From CAWCKS01 sp963796195 (GTDB lineage: Bacteria; Pseudomonadota; Alphaproteobacteria; Rhizobiales; Xanthobacteraceae), in assembly GCA_963796195.1 (NCBI GenBank), contig CAWCKS010000008.1:124001-188000 (forward strand): 64,000 nucleotides of DNA. The letters run 5' to 3'. The notes beneath the pieces are model-generated. The model did not search any database. It saw only the letters and a program-made list of their open reading frames with translations, and had not been told where the DNA came from. Positions 19,309 through 28,776 of this stretch are shown one piece after another. Position numbers and translations under genes: made by a program. Every line of letters begins with the position of its first letter. The stretch's first letter is position 1.

Positions 19309-20115
19309 ATGATCCACATCTGCGTTACCTGCGGAACGTCCTTTCCCGATACGCCGGCGCCACCGCAGCGCTGCCTGATTTGCGAGGACGAGCGGCAATA
19401 TGTGCCGCGCTCGGGACAAGCCTGGACGAGCCAGAAATCGCTGGCTGCGCGCCACGTCAACGCGTGGCGGCAGCTCGAGCCAAATCTGTTCGAGATTCAC
19501 ACCCAGCCGCAATTTGCGATCGGCCAGCGCGCGCTGCTGTTGAAGACGGATGACGGCAACATCCTGTGGGATTGCCTGACGCTGATCGATGAAGCAACCG
19601 TCGCGCTGATCCGGGCACTCGGCGGTATCAAAGCGCTCGCGATCTCACATCCGCATTATTATAGCTGCATCCAGGACTGGGCCCACGCCTTCGGCGCCCA
19701 CGTCTACCTGCACAGCGCCGATCGCGAATGGCTGATGCGGCCGGACCCGGCGGTTCACTTCTGGGATGGTGACGAGATGAAGCTCGCCGACGGCATCACG
19801 TTGCTGCGGCTCGGCGGGCATTTTGCCGGCGCCGCCGTGCTGCATTGGCGCGACGGCGCAGACGGCCGCGGCGCGCTGTTCAGCGGCGACACCGTGCAGG
19901 TCGCGCCGCATCCGCAGAAGGTGTCGTTCCTGTGGAGCTACCCGAACATGATGCCGCTGCCGGCAACGACAATCCGCGCCATCGCGGCCGCGCTCGAGCC
20001 GTGGCCGTTCGAGCGCGTCTATGGCGCGTTTGCCGGCCGGCAGATCACTGAGAACGGCAGCGCGCTCGTTCAACGCAGCGCCGAGCGCTACATCGAATTG
20101 CTCGAGGGGCGCTGA
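19309..20115 (+). CDS. Metallo-beta-lactamase-fold protein with N-terminal Cys pairs
   Basis: 268 residues. The N-terminus carries CVTCG and CLIC, a possible zinc ribbon. An MBL fold follows: LLLKTDDGNILWDC, SHPHYYS at the place of the usual HxHxDH motif, GGHFAGAAVLHW for the second metal His, and FSGDTVQV for the bridging Asp. The first motif keeps HxH but lacks the following Asp-His, so at most one metal site may be complete; hydrolase activity is uncertain. GGAGG lies 8 nt before ATG 19309, which decides the start. Confidence 0.75.
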   Translation: MIHICVTCGTSFPDTPAPPQRCLICEDERQYVPRSGQAWTSQKSLAARHVNAWRQLEPNLFEIHTQPQFAIGQRALLLKTDDGNILWDCLTLIDEATVALIRALGGIKALAISHPHYYSCIQDWAHAFGAHVYLHSADREWLMRPDPAVHFWDGDEMKLADGITLLRLGGHFAGAAVLHWRDGADGRGALFSGDTVQVAPHPQKVSFLWSYPNMMPLPATTIRAIAAALEPWPFERVYGAFAGRQITENGSALVQRSAERYIELLEGR

Positions 20116-20138
20116 TCCTCGCCGCTATCGTTCTCAGT

Positions 20139-21004
20139 TCACATCGCCTTCGGCAGGTTCGGGAAATTCGCCGGCCGTTTCTCGACGAAGTGGGCGACGC
20201 CTTCCTTGCGGTCCGGGAACGAGTGGTTCATCACCAACTGCCGGTCGGACTCGACGAGATTTTCGATATAGGTCTCGTGCATGCTCTTCCAGACCTGCGC
20301 CTTGACGACGGCGACCGAGTGCGGCGACACGGTATCGGTCAGGATGTGCGCGTAGTCGCGCACATTCTGCATGAAGGTTTCCTGCGGGAAAATCTTGTTG
20401 ACCAGCCCCATTTCCTTCGCCTCCTGCGAGGAGACGCGCCGTGCCGACATCAACAGGTCGATGGCGTTGGATGGCCCGACCAGCCGCGGCAGCAGCCAGG
20501 CGATGCCGTGCTCGGCAATCAGCCCGCGCTGCGCGAATGCTGTCGTAAACACCATCTTGTCGGTGGCAAAACGCATGTCCGCACACAGTGCCATCACGAA
20601 GCCGAGCCCGGCGGTCGCGCCGTTCAGCGCGGCGATCACCGGTTTGCCGATCCGCATGAAGTATGAATAGCGCCTGATGTCGGCGAATTGCGGTCCGAGG
20701 TCCGGACCGAATCCGGAAGCAATGGCGGGCAACACGGTCGGATCGTCAGCTGGCGGCGGCGGGCGCGTGCCGGCGTGGTCGAGCTCTGCTGCAAACGCGC
20801 GATGTCGGCGCCGGCGCAGAACGCGCGGCCCGCGCCGGTCAGGATGATCGCGCGGACGCCCGGATCGGTCGCGGCCTTGACCATCGCCTTGGCGATATTG
20901 CCGGGGAGAGCATCGTTGACCGAGTTCATCCGGTCCGGCCGGTTGAGCGTGACCGTCGCGATTCGATCCTTGACGTCGTACAGAACTTCATTCTCGTCAG
21001 ACAC
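20139..21004 (-). CDS. Enoyl-CoA hydratase/isomerase family protein (frameshifted)
   Basis: Crotonase-fold protein of about 287 residues, most likely in fatty-acid beta-oxidation. GTG 21004 lies 8 nt after GGAGG and begins VSDENEVLYDVKDRIATVTL. The oxyanion-hole segments are GAGRAFCAGADIARL and GKPVIAALNGATAGLG. One frame change near 20750 separates the halves. It resembles the hydratase at 33711-34613 over long blocks (RRYSYFMRIGKP, FAQRGLIAEHGI, WLLPRLVGPS), so the two are paralogues. It is followed upstream by an acyl-CoA synthetase on the same strand, fitting CoA-thioester catabolism. Confidence 0.82.
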
Positions 21005-21130
21005 AGCGTCATCCTCCGTTATGATTGGCGGCGACGATAGCGGGCGCGGAGTAGGGGTCAACGCATCCACGCCGAACATGAGCCGTGCAAGGGCGGCATG
21101 CATGCCGATACTGGTGGAGCAGCCTGCGAG

Positions 21131-22675
21131 TTAGATCTGGCGTCCCGCAGCGGCCCAATAAGGCTCGCGCAGCTTGCGCTTCATGATCTTGCCGGAGTCC
21201 TCGCGCGGCAGCGTGTCGACCAGCTTGACCAGGCCCGGCACCTTGTAGTTGGCAACCCGTTGCCGCAAGTACGCCTTGACGTCGTCGCCGCCGATCGCGG
21301 CGCCGTCGATCGGCTGCACATAGGCCGCAAGCTTCTCGCCGAGATCATCGTCGGGGATGCCGAACACCGCGCAATCCTGCACGCCGGGCATCGCCAGCAG
21401 CGCCGCCTCGATCTCCGCCGGGTAGACGTTGGTGCCGCCCATGATCACCATGTCGTTCTTGCGGTCGCACAGGAACAGGAAGCCGTCGTCGTCGAGATAA
21501 CCGACATCGCCGACCGAGACGAGGCCTTCGCGCTCGCAGGCGGCGCGCTTCTGCGGATTGTTGTGATATGTGAAATCGGGGAAGCCTTCCATCCAGATGT
21601 AGATTTCGCCGACCTGGTTGGGGCCGAGCTCGCGACCGTCGTCGTCCAGGATGCGGATCACCGCGCCATCCAGCGCGCGGCCGACGGTGCCGGGTTTGCG
21701 CAGCGCTTCCTCGGAATTGTTGAGCACGATGGCGCCGGTCTCGGTGGCGCCGTAGTATTCGACGATGACCGGCCCCCACCACTGAATCATCTTCTGCTTG
21801 ACATCGGCGGGACAGGGCGCTGCTCCGTGAATCACGGTTTTCAGCGACGAGAGGTCGTACCTGCGCTTCACGTCATCAGGCAGCCGCAGCAGCCGCACGA
21901 ACATGGTCGGCACCATGTGGACATGAGTGATCTTGTATTGGTCGATGAGCTGCAAAAGCTCTTCCTCGACGAAACGCGGCTGCAGGATCGCAAGTTCACC
22001 ATCGCGCACGGCCGTGAGCGCGAAGAAATTTGGTGCGGAGTGGTAGACCGGTCCGGTCACCACGGTGCGCATCCGCTGTCCGGGCGCCATGTCGAACACT
22101 TCGCTGGCCAGCCGCGACATCGCCGCTGCGCTCTGGGCGTCGAGCACCCGGCGCACGCCCTTGGGATTTCCCGTCGTGCCCGAGGTGTAGATCATGCTGG
22201 AGATCGCGCCGCTGGGCGCGCCCGGCAGGGGCTCGCGCCCATCGAGCCATGCGTCCCAGGAGTTTTGACCGGGCGGGACGCGGCAGGCGTCGGCTGAGAG
22301 GCCGTAGGCGTTCGCGATCTCGGGCGGTGTCGGCACGACGAACAGCGGGATGCCCGCGGGCATTGCGGGGAGCAGCTGAGGCAGGAGGTCGGCGTGAGCG
22401 ATCACCGCCTTGGCACCGCAATCCCTCAGGATGTAGGCGATCTCCGGCGTCTTCGAGTGCCAGTTCACGGGCACGCTGTAGGCGCCGAGCTGTTGCGTGC
22501 CAAAACTGGCCTCGAAGAACGCAAAGTCGTTGCGCAGCAGCAGCGCGACCGAATCGCCTGCGCCGACGCCGAGCTCGGTGAAGCCGCGCGCCGCGCGCTG
22601 CGCGCGATTGAGGATTCCGCTGAGTGAGATTTCTCTCTCGCCGCTGAGCAGGCGGCCTTCGCTCGCAGTCGTCAT
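21131..22675 (-). CDS. AMP-dependent acyl-CoA synthetase
   Basis: 514-residue ANL-superfamily acid-CoA ligase. It has the P-loop-like SSMIYTSGTTGNPKGV (about 156-171), adenine-binding YYGATETG, the hinge region GDVGYLDDDGFLFLCDRKND and the C-terminal catalytic Lys of PREDSGKIMKRKLR. It activates a carboxylic acid with ATP and joins it to CoA; the chain length cannot be read from sequence. ATG 22675 follows GGAGG and begins MTTASEGRLLSGE; the longer upstream frame lacks family similarity. Confidence 0.9.
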   Translation of the reverse strand: MTTASEGRLLSGEREISLSGILNRAQRAARGFTELGVGAGDSVALLLRNDFAFFEASFGTQQLGAYSVPVNWHSKTPEIAYILRDCGAKAVIAHADLLPQLLPAMPAGIPLFVVPTPPEIANAYGLSADACRVPPGQNSWDAWLDGREPLPGAPSGAISSMIYTSGTTGNPKGVRRVLDAQSAAAMSRLASEVFDMAPGQRMRTVVTGPVYHSAPNFFALTAVRDGELAILQPRFVEEELLQLIDQYKITHVHMVPTMFVRLLRLPDDVKRRYDLSSLKTVIHGAAPCPADVKQKMIQWWGPVIVEYYGATETGAIVLNNSEEALRKPGTVGRALDGAVIRILDDDGRELGPNQVGEIYIWMEGFPDFTYHNNPQKRAACEREGLVSVGDVGYLDDDGFLFLCDRKNDMVIMGGTNVYPAEIEAALLAMPGVQDCAVFGIPDDDLGEKLAAYVQPIDGAAIGGDDVKAYLRQRVANYKVPGLVKLVDTLPREDSGKIMKRKLREPYWAAAGRQI

Positions 22676-22799
22676 GGCCTGTCCTCCCGATCCCGCGTCC
22701 TGTTGTGGCGGGGCGGCATTGCTGCGTCGCTCCCGGATGCGGGTTTTCGCGAAGTATTGCGCGCGCTGCGAGCCCACGCAATTGCCAAACAGCCGCGGC

Positions 22800-23755
22800 T
22801 CAGGACGCGAAATTGACGGCCGTGGTGTTGCCGCCGCTCAGAACAACACCGACACGGGCATCCGGGCCTGGCCGATAGCGTCCTGACAGCAACGCCGCGA
22901 ATGGCGCCGCGCCGCCCGGTTCGATGACGACGCGCAGCACGGACCATAGCGTGTCCTGCGCGCGCCGGATGTCATCGTCCGACACCAGCACGACCCGATC
23001 GAGGTTGCTTTGGGCTATTCCAAACATCAGCTTGCCGACCTGGCGCGGCGCGAGCAAATCGCGGCAAGCCCGCCAGCGGGAGCGTCGACCGGCTGGCCTG
23101 CTTCAAGTGCCTGCGTCAGCGTCGGCGCCGATTCCGGCTCGACCCCGATGACCTTGATGCGCCGGCCGTACCAGGCGGCGATCCCGCCGATCAGCCCGCC
23201 GCCGCCGACCGCAACCAGCAGCGTGTCGAGCTCGGGTGCCTGCTGCTCGAGCTCGAGCGCAAGCGTGCCCTGGCCGAGCAGCGTCTCGCGCTGGTCGAAG
23301 GCGTGAACGGGGAGCGCGCCGGTCTCGGCGACGCAGCGCTCGCTTGCCGCCAGTGCGTCGGCGTACAGCTCGCCGCCGACCACGAGATCAGCGCCATAGC
23401 TGCGGATGCGCGCGATCTTGGCCGGCGAGGAAATGCTTGGTACAAAGATCCTCGCGGGAATGCCGAGCTTCATCGCAGCATAAGCCACCGCAGCGCCGTG
23501 ATTGCCGCCGGAGGCGGCGACAACGCCGGCTTTGGGCACGTCGCGCGTCAACAGGTTGGCGAATGCGCCGCGGGTCTTGAACACGCCGGCGTGCTGCAGC
23601 TGTTCGAGCTTGAAGGTCAGTTGCAGCCCGCCGAGATCGAAGTCTGCGCCATCGACCGTAACGATCGGGGTCCTGCGGATATGCGGACGGATCACACGCT
23701 CGGTCGAGGTGATGTCGTCACGGTCGATCGGCTTTGTGTCCTGCATGTGGGCCAT
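22800..23755 (-). CDS. Threonine/serine dehydratase (frameshifted)
   Basis: Fold-type II PLP enzyme of about 318 residues that deaminates threonine or serine to a 2-oxoacid. It has the PLP Lys in VFKTRGAFANLL, the phosphate-binding ASGGNHGAAVAYAA, and the glycine-rich loop VAVGGGGLIGGIAAW. A single frame change near 23060 separates DAPAGGLA from LAPRQVGKLMFGIAQ; the last part ends VVLSGGNTTAVNFAS at 22800. The short form without a C-terminal ACT domain suggests the catabolic type. The start MAHMQDTKPIDRDD at 23755 is chosen; ATG 23746 is possible. Confidence 0.83.
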
Positions 23756-23765
23756 GTTCCGTCCG

Positions 23766-24422
23766 TCATTGTTTCCTTGAGAAGGTGGCGAGCGCGGCGG
23801 GCAATTCAAGCAAATCCTTGATCCGGATGTCGGCGAGCCTGATGTCGTCGCGTTTGGCGTGGATGCGACCCCAGGGGCCGCGCTCAAGGAACACCGCAAC
23901 CATGCCGGCATTCCGTGCCGGTAGCACGTCGTTGTCGATGCGGTCGCCGACATAGGCGATCTCGGCTGGCGGCGCGCCGGCGAGCTCGGCAATTCCGGCG
24001 AAGAATTGCGGCGCGGGTTTTTCGACGCCAAGGCCCGCCGACGAGGCAATGAAATCGACGTCCAGCGCCATGTCGGCGATGGCGCGCTCGGCCTCGATCG
24101 GCTGGTTGCCGGCGATGCCGATACGGTGGCCGTTCGCGCGAAGCGCGTGCAGGCAGGCGCGGGCGTCGGGATAGAGGTCGTCAGCCGCGAACGTGTAGTT
24201 GTCATCACGGCTGAGGCGCTCACGGCGGGCGGCCTCGAAGTCGAAGTCTGGCCGAAAGCGGTCGAACACTCTTCGATGATGCTGGCCGCGCGCAATGACG
24301 TCGTCGAGTGCCGCACGGAAATCGCTGACTGAGACGCCGAGATAGTCGGCCCAGCCAGCCCACATCCGGTCCTCGCAAATGAGGGTTTCGCCAAGATCGA
24401 ACATGACGGTTTTGATGGGCAT
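23766..24422 (-). CDS. HAD-superfamily hydrolase
   Basis: 218-residue haloacid dehalogenase-like hydrolase. Motif I is FDLGETL, where the second Asp (general acid in phosphatases) is replaced by Gly; motif III/IV appear as KPAPQFF and YVGDRIDNDVLPARNAG. A helical cap lies between (about 15-85). The loss of the second motif-I Asp is seen in other HAD branches with altered activity, so phosphatase function is likely but not certain. It sits 10 bp before the threonine dehydratase start, suggesting one transcript. Confidence 0.8.
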   Translation of the reverse strand: MPIKTVMFDLGETLICEDRMWAGWADYLGVSVSDFRAALDDVIARGQHHRRVFDRFRPDFDFEAARRERLSRDDNYTFAADDLYPDARACLHALRANGHRIGIAGNQPIEAERAIADMALDVDFIASSAGLGVEKPAPQFFAGIAELAGAPPAEIAYVGDRIDNDVLPARNAGMVAVFLERGPWGRIHAKRDDIRLADIRIKDLLELPAALATFSRKQ

Positions 24423-24473
24423 CGTCTTTCTTAGCACGCTATAGGCGCGTTTCGCGGGGCAATAAGGCAGAGG

Positions 24474-25431
24474 TCAGTTCATGAAATGCGCGGCCGGATG
24501 CAGCGTGCCGAGCCAGCCCGCGACCGAGATGACGGCAAACCCGAGCGTGATCTCGTAGACGCAATGACGAACCAGTGTGCGGAGCGCGGTCGTGCCTCCA
24601 TCGGCCGACGGCGCCGCGAGCCGCGGTGTCAGCACATTGCGGTTGATCGCGGCGATCGCGACCATCGCCAGAAACAGCACAAGCTTGAACATCAGCACGC
24701 GGCCATACTCCGTGCCGGTCAGCGCCTTCACCGAGCCGACCAGAAACCAGGCGTTGACAGCACCGCTCACGATCAGCGTTGCGACGCTGACGATCCCCAG
24801 GATCGAGAAGCGCTCCGTCACGGTCACTCGCGATCGCGATCCAGCCATCGGATCTGTTGCGGGCGAAGGACAATAGCAGCGCCAGCGGCACGAGACCGCC
24901 GATCCAGGCGCTGGCGGCGAGGAGGTGCAAGCCGTCGGCCGCAAGCTGAATATTGCCGCTGGTGCCAAAACCTGATCCGGAATGGCCGGTCCAGGCGACG
25001 CTGGCCGCGAACATGAGCGCGGCGACAAGCGCGAGCCAGCGCGCAGATCTCGCGCGATCAAGCGCAAGCGCGACCGCGGCTGCAAGCGCAAGCGCCAGGC
25101 GGACGGTCGCCACCGAACCGAACTGCGTGCCTTGAAGGATCAGCTGGAGGACGTCGAATTTCAGTACCTCGGCAAGGGGCAGGTTGCCCATCTCCGCCGC
25201 CGTCAACGTGAACCAGACGAGGCCGCTCGCGAGTGCGACGGCGAGCGCGCCGCCCGCGATCCAGCGCGTCTGCCGGTCGACCAGCGCGTTTGCGGCAGGC
25301 GACATCGCGACGGCGGGACCAGCGACGGCCGCGCGAAACAGCAGGGCGCCCGCAAGCAGCGCGGTCGCCCCGAAATGTACCGCGCGGGCGGCGATCAGCG
25401 CCGCGGCCGGTGCGCCGCTCGTCCAATCCAT
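24474..25431 (-). CDS. copD: CopD family copper resistance membrane protein (frameshifted)
   Basis: Polytopic inner-membrane protein of about 318 residues, CopD-type, thought to move copper from periplasm to cytoplasm with CopC. Several hydrophobic helices are visible, with RAVHFGATALLAGALLF near the N-terminus, WTGHSG, GLHLLAASAWIGGLVPLALL and, after one frame change near 24830, ILGIVSVATLIVSGAVNAW, YGRVLMFKLVLFLAMVAIAAINR. The conserved His residues of HFGAT, GHSG and LHLL are likely copper ligands. It is the last gene of a minus-strand copper cluster. Confidence 0.82.
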
Positions 25432-25485
25432 GCCGTCAGTCCGTCAACGCTCGCAAGTTACTGTCCTTGTAGGGACGGAACTCGT

Positions 25486-25875
25486 TCAAGGCGTTGCGAT
25501 ATGCCATGCACCGTTCAGCTTGCCATCGCCGTCGGTGTCGCCGGCCGCCTTGTCATTCTTCCATGCGTAGAGCGGCCGACCTTTGTAGGCCCACATCTTC
25601 TTGCCGTCGTCGCGCACGACAATGGTCCAGTCTCCTGACGGCTTGTCGGCGTCCGACGCCATCAGCGCCCACCAGTTTTCTGCGCAAGGCCCGTTGCAGA
25701 CAGATTTGCCAGGTGCATCCTTGTCCTTGTCGAAAACGTAAAGTGTCATGCCTTTGTCGTTGACCAGGACCTTGCCCTTTGCCGTGTCGCCCATTTTCGC
25801 CGGCGCCATCTGCGCGAACGCCGCCGAAACCGTCAGAGCTGTGCCAAGTAGAGCGATGAATGTCAGTCTCATCAT
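25486..25875 (-). CDS. Exported protein with Yx(FWY)xxD repeats
   Basis: 129 residues. A signal peptide (MMRLTFIALLGTALTVSAAFA) is followed by the characteristic repeats of the COG4315-type secreted proteins: KGMTLYVFDKDKDAPGKSVC, a CNGPCAENWW pair of cysteines, and GRPLYAWKNDKAAGDTDGDG. Function is unknown; these proteins often lie beside periplasmic redox or metal genes. AAGGAG sits about 7 nt before ATG 25875. It lies between copD and the PCuAC gene, so a role in copper-stressed periplasm is a guess. Confidence 0.8.
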   Translation of the reverse strand: MMRLTFIALLGTALTVSAAFAQMAPAKMGDTAKGKVLVNDKGMTLYVFDKDKDAPGKSVCNGPCAENWWALMASDADKPSGDWTIVVRDDGKKMWAYKGRPLYAWKNDKAAGDTDGDGKLNGAWHIATP

Positions 25876-26077
25876 TGTGTTGCTCCTTTTCGAATTGAGA
25901 GATTGCCTGATACTCAACACCACTTCTGTTGCGCTATTCCGCAAAGTCGTTTTCGCAGGCGCGTCAAATAACAGCACGCGCGTTTTGACGTGGCAGGTGC
26001 CGAGGCCGAGCGCTCGCACCGACACCGCGCGCATCGCTCATCGTCACCGCATCCTGACAATGAGTGCGCTCACAGAG

Positions 26078-26170
26078 TCATCCTCGCGCCGGTGATGCGA
26101 ACAGTCCTGCCAGCGGAGCCGCGGCGAGGGCGGCATTGAATTCTCTACGATCCAATTCTCTACGATCCAT
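26078..26170 (-). CDS. Orphan Tat-like leader mini-ORF
   Basis: 30-codon frame reading like a twin-arginine leader: two tandem DRRE-type units (DRREL, DRREF) followed by NAALAAAPLAGLFASPARG and a stop. The DRR pair is duplicated by an exact 14-15-bp tandem repeat in the DNA (two TTCTCTACGATCCA units on the plus strand). It lies 30 bp downstream of the PCuAC gene and about 200 bp upstream of the next gene. It may be the remnant of a Tat-exported protein, a frameshifted N-terminus, or chance. Confidence 0.35.
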   Translation of the reverse strand: MDRRELDRREFNAALAAAPLAGLFASPARG

Positions 26171-26200
26171 GGCGTTTCCTCACCTTGATCTCGGCACCAC

Positions 26201-26744
26201 TCACATCTTCATCTTGCCGTGGTCCATCTGCATCTTCCCGTGGTCCATCGAAGTGCCCCGCGCAGCCGACGAATCGTCCGGTCCCTTGGCGCCAACTCCG
26301 AGAACGCTCAGCTTGACCTCTTTCTTTCCGGCCTTTTCGAAGTTCAGGGTGACGGCCACCGTGTCGCCTTGCTTCAGAGGCTTCTTGACGTCGACCAGCA
26401 TTAGATGAAAGCCGCCTGGAGCGAGTTTTACTGTCGCGCCCGGCGCGATTGGCAGGCCGCCCTCGATTTCGCGCATTGTCATCACGCCGTCCTTGGTTGC
26501 CATCTCGTGAACTTCCACCTTCGCCGCCGCGTCGGTGCTGCCACCGATCAGCCGATCGGCCGCGGGCCCGTTGTTCTTTATCGTCATATACCCGCTCGCA
26601 ACCTTGGCGCCGCCGGGCGTCGCGCGACTCCAGGCTTGCGAAATAGCGAGCTTGTCAGGCGTCGGCTTGCTGCGCCTGAGCTGGCGCAATCTGGAGGATT
26701 GACGTCAGCAACAGCGCAACAGAGAGATAGAGATTGAGTTTCAT
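26201..26744 (-). CDS. PCuAC periplasmic copper chaperone (frameshifted)
   Basis: Copper(I) chaperone of the PCuAC family, which delivers copper to cytochrome oxidase CuA sites. The domain has the H-x-M, distal M and HLM ligands (VHEMATKDGVMTMREI and GGFHLMLVDV) and a Met/His-rich tail (MDHGKMQMDHGKMKM). The long frame lacks a leader, but another frame immediately upstream encodes MKLNLYLSVALLLTSILQ ending APAQAQQAD, a proper signal peptide starting at 26744. One indel near 26660 joins them, giving about 180 residues. Confidence 0.85.
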
Positions 26745-26823
26745 TGTTTTCTCGCAGTGGTCTTGGTTTGGGTCTTTGGGTTCCGGACGGAGGGCGTCCT
26801 CCCTGTCGACGCTCCAGGCGTCG

Positions 26824-27177
26824 TCATTTGCCAACGGTGAAACTGAAATTACCGTCGGTCCTATGGGTATCGACCGACAGCACGTGCCAATTGACGCGAT
26901 AGCTACCCGGCCCGAGGCTCTTGACCGACACCGCCATCTCGTTGCCGTCGACGTGCGGCTTGCCGGTATCGACGCGCTGGCCGGACCCGTCTGTCACTTC
27001 GATCGTGCTGAACGCCTGCTCGAGCTTTTGTGTGAACCACAGTTTCACCTCGCGCGGCGAGGCGGCAACTGTGTTGCCGACTCGCGGCTCGGCGTGATCG
27101 AGAAACGCGTGAGCGGACGCCGCAAGCGGCATCAGCACGAGCAGGGAGGCGGTTGCGAGAGAGGCAACTGGGCGCAT
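26824..27177 (-). CDS. copC: CopC domain periplasmic copper-binding protein
   Basis: 117-residue exported CopC. The signal peptide MRPVASLATASLLVLMPLAASA is cleaved to leave HAFLDHAEPRVG, placing the N-terminal His of the mature protein for copper(II) binding, as in known CopC. A beta-sandwich follows (VKLWFTQKLEQ, IEVTDGSGQRVD, YRVNWHVLSVDTHRTDGNFSF), with the later His of THRTDG a likely further ligand. It starts 3 bp before the stop of the neighbouring gene and lies in one run with PCuAC and copD. Confidence 0.9.
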   Translation of the reverse strand: MRPVASLATASLLVLMPLAASAHAFLDHAEPRVGNTVAASPREVKLWFTQKLEQAFSTIEVTDGSGQRVDTGKPHVDGNEMAVSVKSLGPGSYRVNWHVLSVDTHRTDGNFSFTVGK

Positions 27178-27180
27178 GGT

Positions 27181-28182
27181 TCAGTTCCTTGCAAAGGGTG
27201 ATGCGGGCTGCACGGGGCCGCCGAAAATCGGTCTGCCGATGCCGCGCGGATCGATATCGTCGAGATAGAAGTGCAGTTGCCCGATCACGCCGACATTGCT
27301 GCCGCTCTGGCGGTTGATCGGGATCAGCGCCTCGACCGCGACCTGGAAGTAATTGCCGACCCAGATCACGCCAGGGTTGATGGTGCCGGTCGTCACTGTG
27401 CCAGATGTCAGCGTGTGGGCGACCGGCGTCTGGAACGTCGCTTCGACCAGCGGGATCAGGTGATTGATGAAGTCGGGCAGGCCGAGATCAACCACGGCCG
27501 ATTTCAGATAGGGCATGCTGTATTGCAGGGTGCCGCCCCACGCCAGCACGTCGGGATGGACCTCGGTGTCGGTACTGATGTCGCCAGAGTCGGGGTCGAC
27601 GCTGAACGTGGTGGTCGAGCGCTGCCTTGGAATTGCGTAGCCGACCTGGCCCGTGATCGCAAATGGCCTGAGCCATCCGACCGTATCGGGCAGATCGCCC
27701 AATCCTTTGCCGAAGAAGATGGTCGGTGTGTAGGTGTTGAACGGATCGGCGCCGACCTTGGCGACGCCGGTGCCGCCCCATTCGACGTCGAGCCCGATCG
27801 AGGCGACGAACTCGTGCTCCGGATTGCGATAGATCCGGTACTTGAACGTGGTGTCGAGATTTTGCCATCCGCTGGCGCCGGTGCCGTCGGGCCCGCCGGG
27901 CGCGGTGAGCCAGGTGTGGGTCGCGCCGAGCGAGATTGCGAAATCCTCGGTGATGCGCTTGGAGAATTCGCCTGACACGTCGCGTTGCTTGATCGGCGGA
28001 TCGTCGCCGGTCTTGAAGGCGTCGACGGTTGGAATCGACAGCTCATCATTGACGCCGGGATCATCGATGCCGAGCGTCGCCGGGAAGAACCGGTTGCCGA
28101 CGATCTCGTGGGCGAGGGCAGGGGACGCGAGAAGTGCGATCGCGAGCGCTGGCACAGCCGCGCGCTGCAAATGAATGGACAT
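27181..28182 (-). CDS. Exported barrel-like protein in the copper cluster
   Basis: 333 residues with a signal peptide (MSIHLQRAAVPALAIALLA, then SPALAHEIVG). The rest is beta-rich, with alternating aromatic/polar strands such as EFVASIGLDVEWG, PFAITGQVGYAIP, NYFQVAVEALIPIN and QLHFYLDDIDP, compatible with an outer-membrane barrel or periplasmic beta protein. Mature N-terminal His-Glu (AHEIVGNRFFP) could bind metal. I do not recognise a family beyond conserved proteins found next to copC in related genomes; export of metal is possible but unproven. Confidence 0.65.
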   Translation of the reverse strand: MSIHLQRAAVPALAIALLASPALAHEIVGNRFFPATLGIDDPGVNDELSIPTVDAFKTGDDPPIKQRDVSGEFSKRITEDFAISLGATHTWLTAPGGPDGTGASGWQNLDTTFKYRIYRNPEHEFVASIGLDVEWGGTGVAKVGADPFNTYTPTIFFGKGLGDLPDTVGWLRPFAITGQVGYAIPRQRSTTTFSVDPDSGDISTDTEVHPDVLAWGGTLQYSMPYLKSAVVDLGLPDFINHLIPLVEATFQTPVAHTLTSGTVTTGTINPGVIWVGNYFQVAVEALIPINRQSGSNVGVIGQLHFYLDDIDPRGIGRPIFGGPVQPASPFARN

Positions 28183-28242
28183 GGGATGTTCCGAATTGAC
28201 GTGAATTGATGTGCGCCGCCCGCGAGCAGGCGGCCGTTCAGG

Positions 28243-28638
28243 TCACGTCAGGGCCGGCGGTCCGCGGGCCTGCTTGCCGGCGAAATAATCCCGGTCGGAA
28301 ACAAAATGGGAAGCGGCGTGCCAGCCGATCGGGGTGATCGCAAAGTCAACGCCCGCGCGGCAAACGTGTCCGGGCGCCAGCAGCGCGTTGGCCGGACAGC
28401 CGATGCAGAATTTGCAGATCGCTTCATGGTCGTGCGGCGCGATCGGCTGGTTCTGGTCGAGCGCCCCCGCGTGTTCTGCGCACAGGACGAGCAGGGCAGA
28501 ATTTGCAGAGACGGTCTTGGTTGCCGCAGCTGCGGCGATCGGTGCCAGCACGGTCTGCAGCACAAAAGCATAGGCAGCGAGCCACGCCGCCGCGCGCGCC
28601 CAGATCGACCTGCCCCTCGTGTTCGACCGATTTGCCAC
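28243..28638 (-). CDS. DUF2946-like Cys/His-rich membrane protein
   Basis: 131 residues. GTG 28638 starts VANRSNTRGRSIW, then one hydrophobic segment (AAAWLAAYAFVLQTVLAP). The following loop is rich in possible metal ligands: CAEHAG, PHDHEAICKFCIGCPAN and GHVCRAG. This layout fits the DUF2946 family often found with copper genes. It is the first gene of the minus-strand cluster DUF2946 - barrel - copC - PCuAC - Yx(FWY)xxD - copD. Confidence 0.72.
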   Translation of the reverse strand: MANRSNTRGRSIWARAAAWLAAYAFVLQTVLAPIAAAAATKTVSANSALLVLCAEHAGALDQNQPIAPHDHEAICKFCIGCPANALLAPGHVCRAGVDFAITPIGWHAASHFVSDRDYFAGKQARGPPALT

Positions 28639-28776
28639 GGCGCAGGTCTAGCACGGCAGACGCAACGTCAAATCGGAAAAATACCGATGCAGAACAGGAA
28701 TATCCTGCAGCGCTGCTCCGACGGAGCCGCGCGAGCCCCGCGGCAAAGCGCTAAAACGGCAATTCCACCGATTGTG

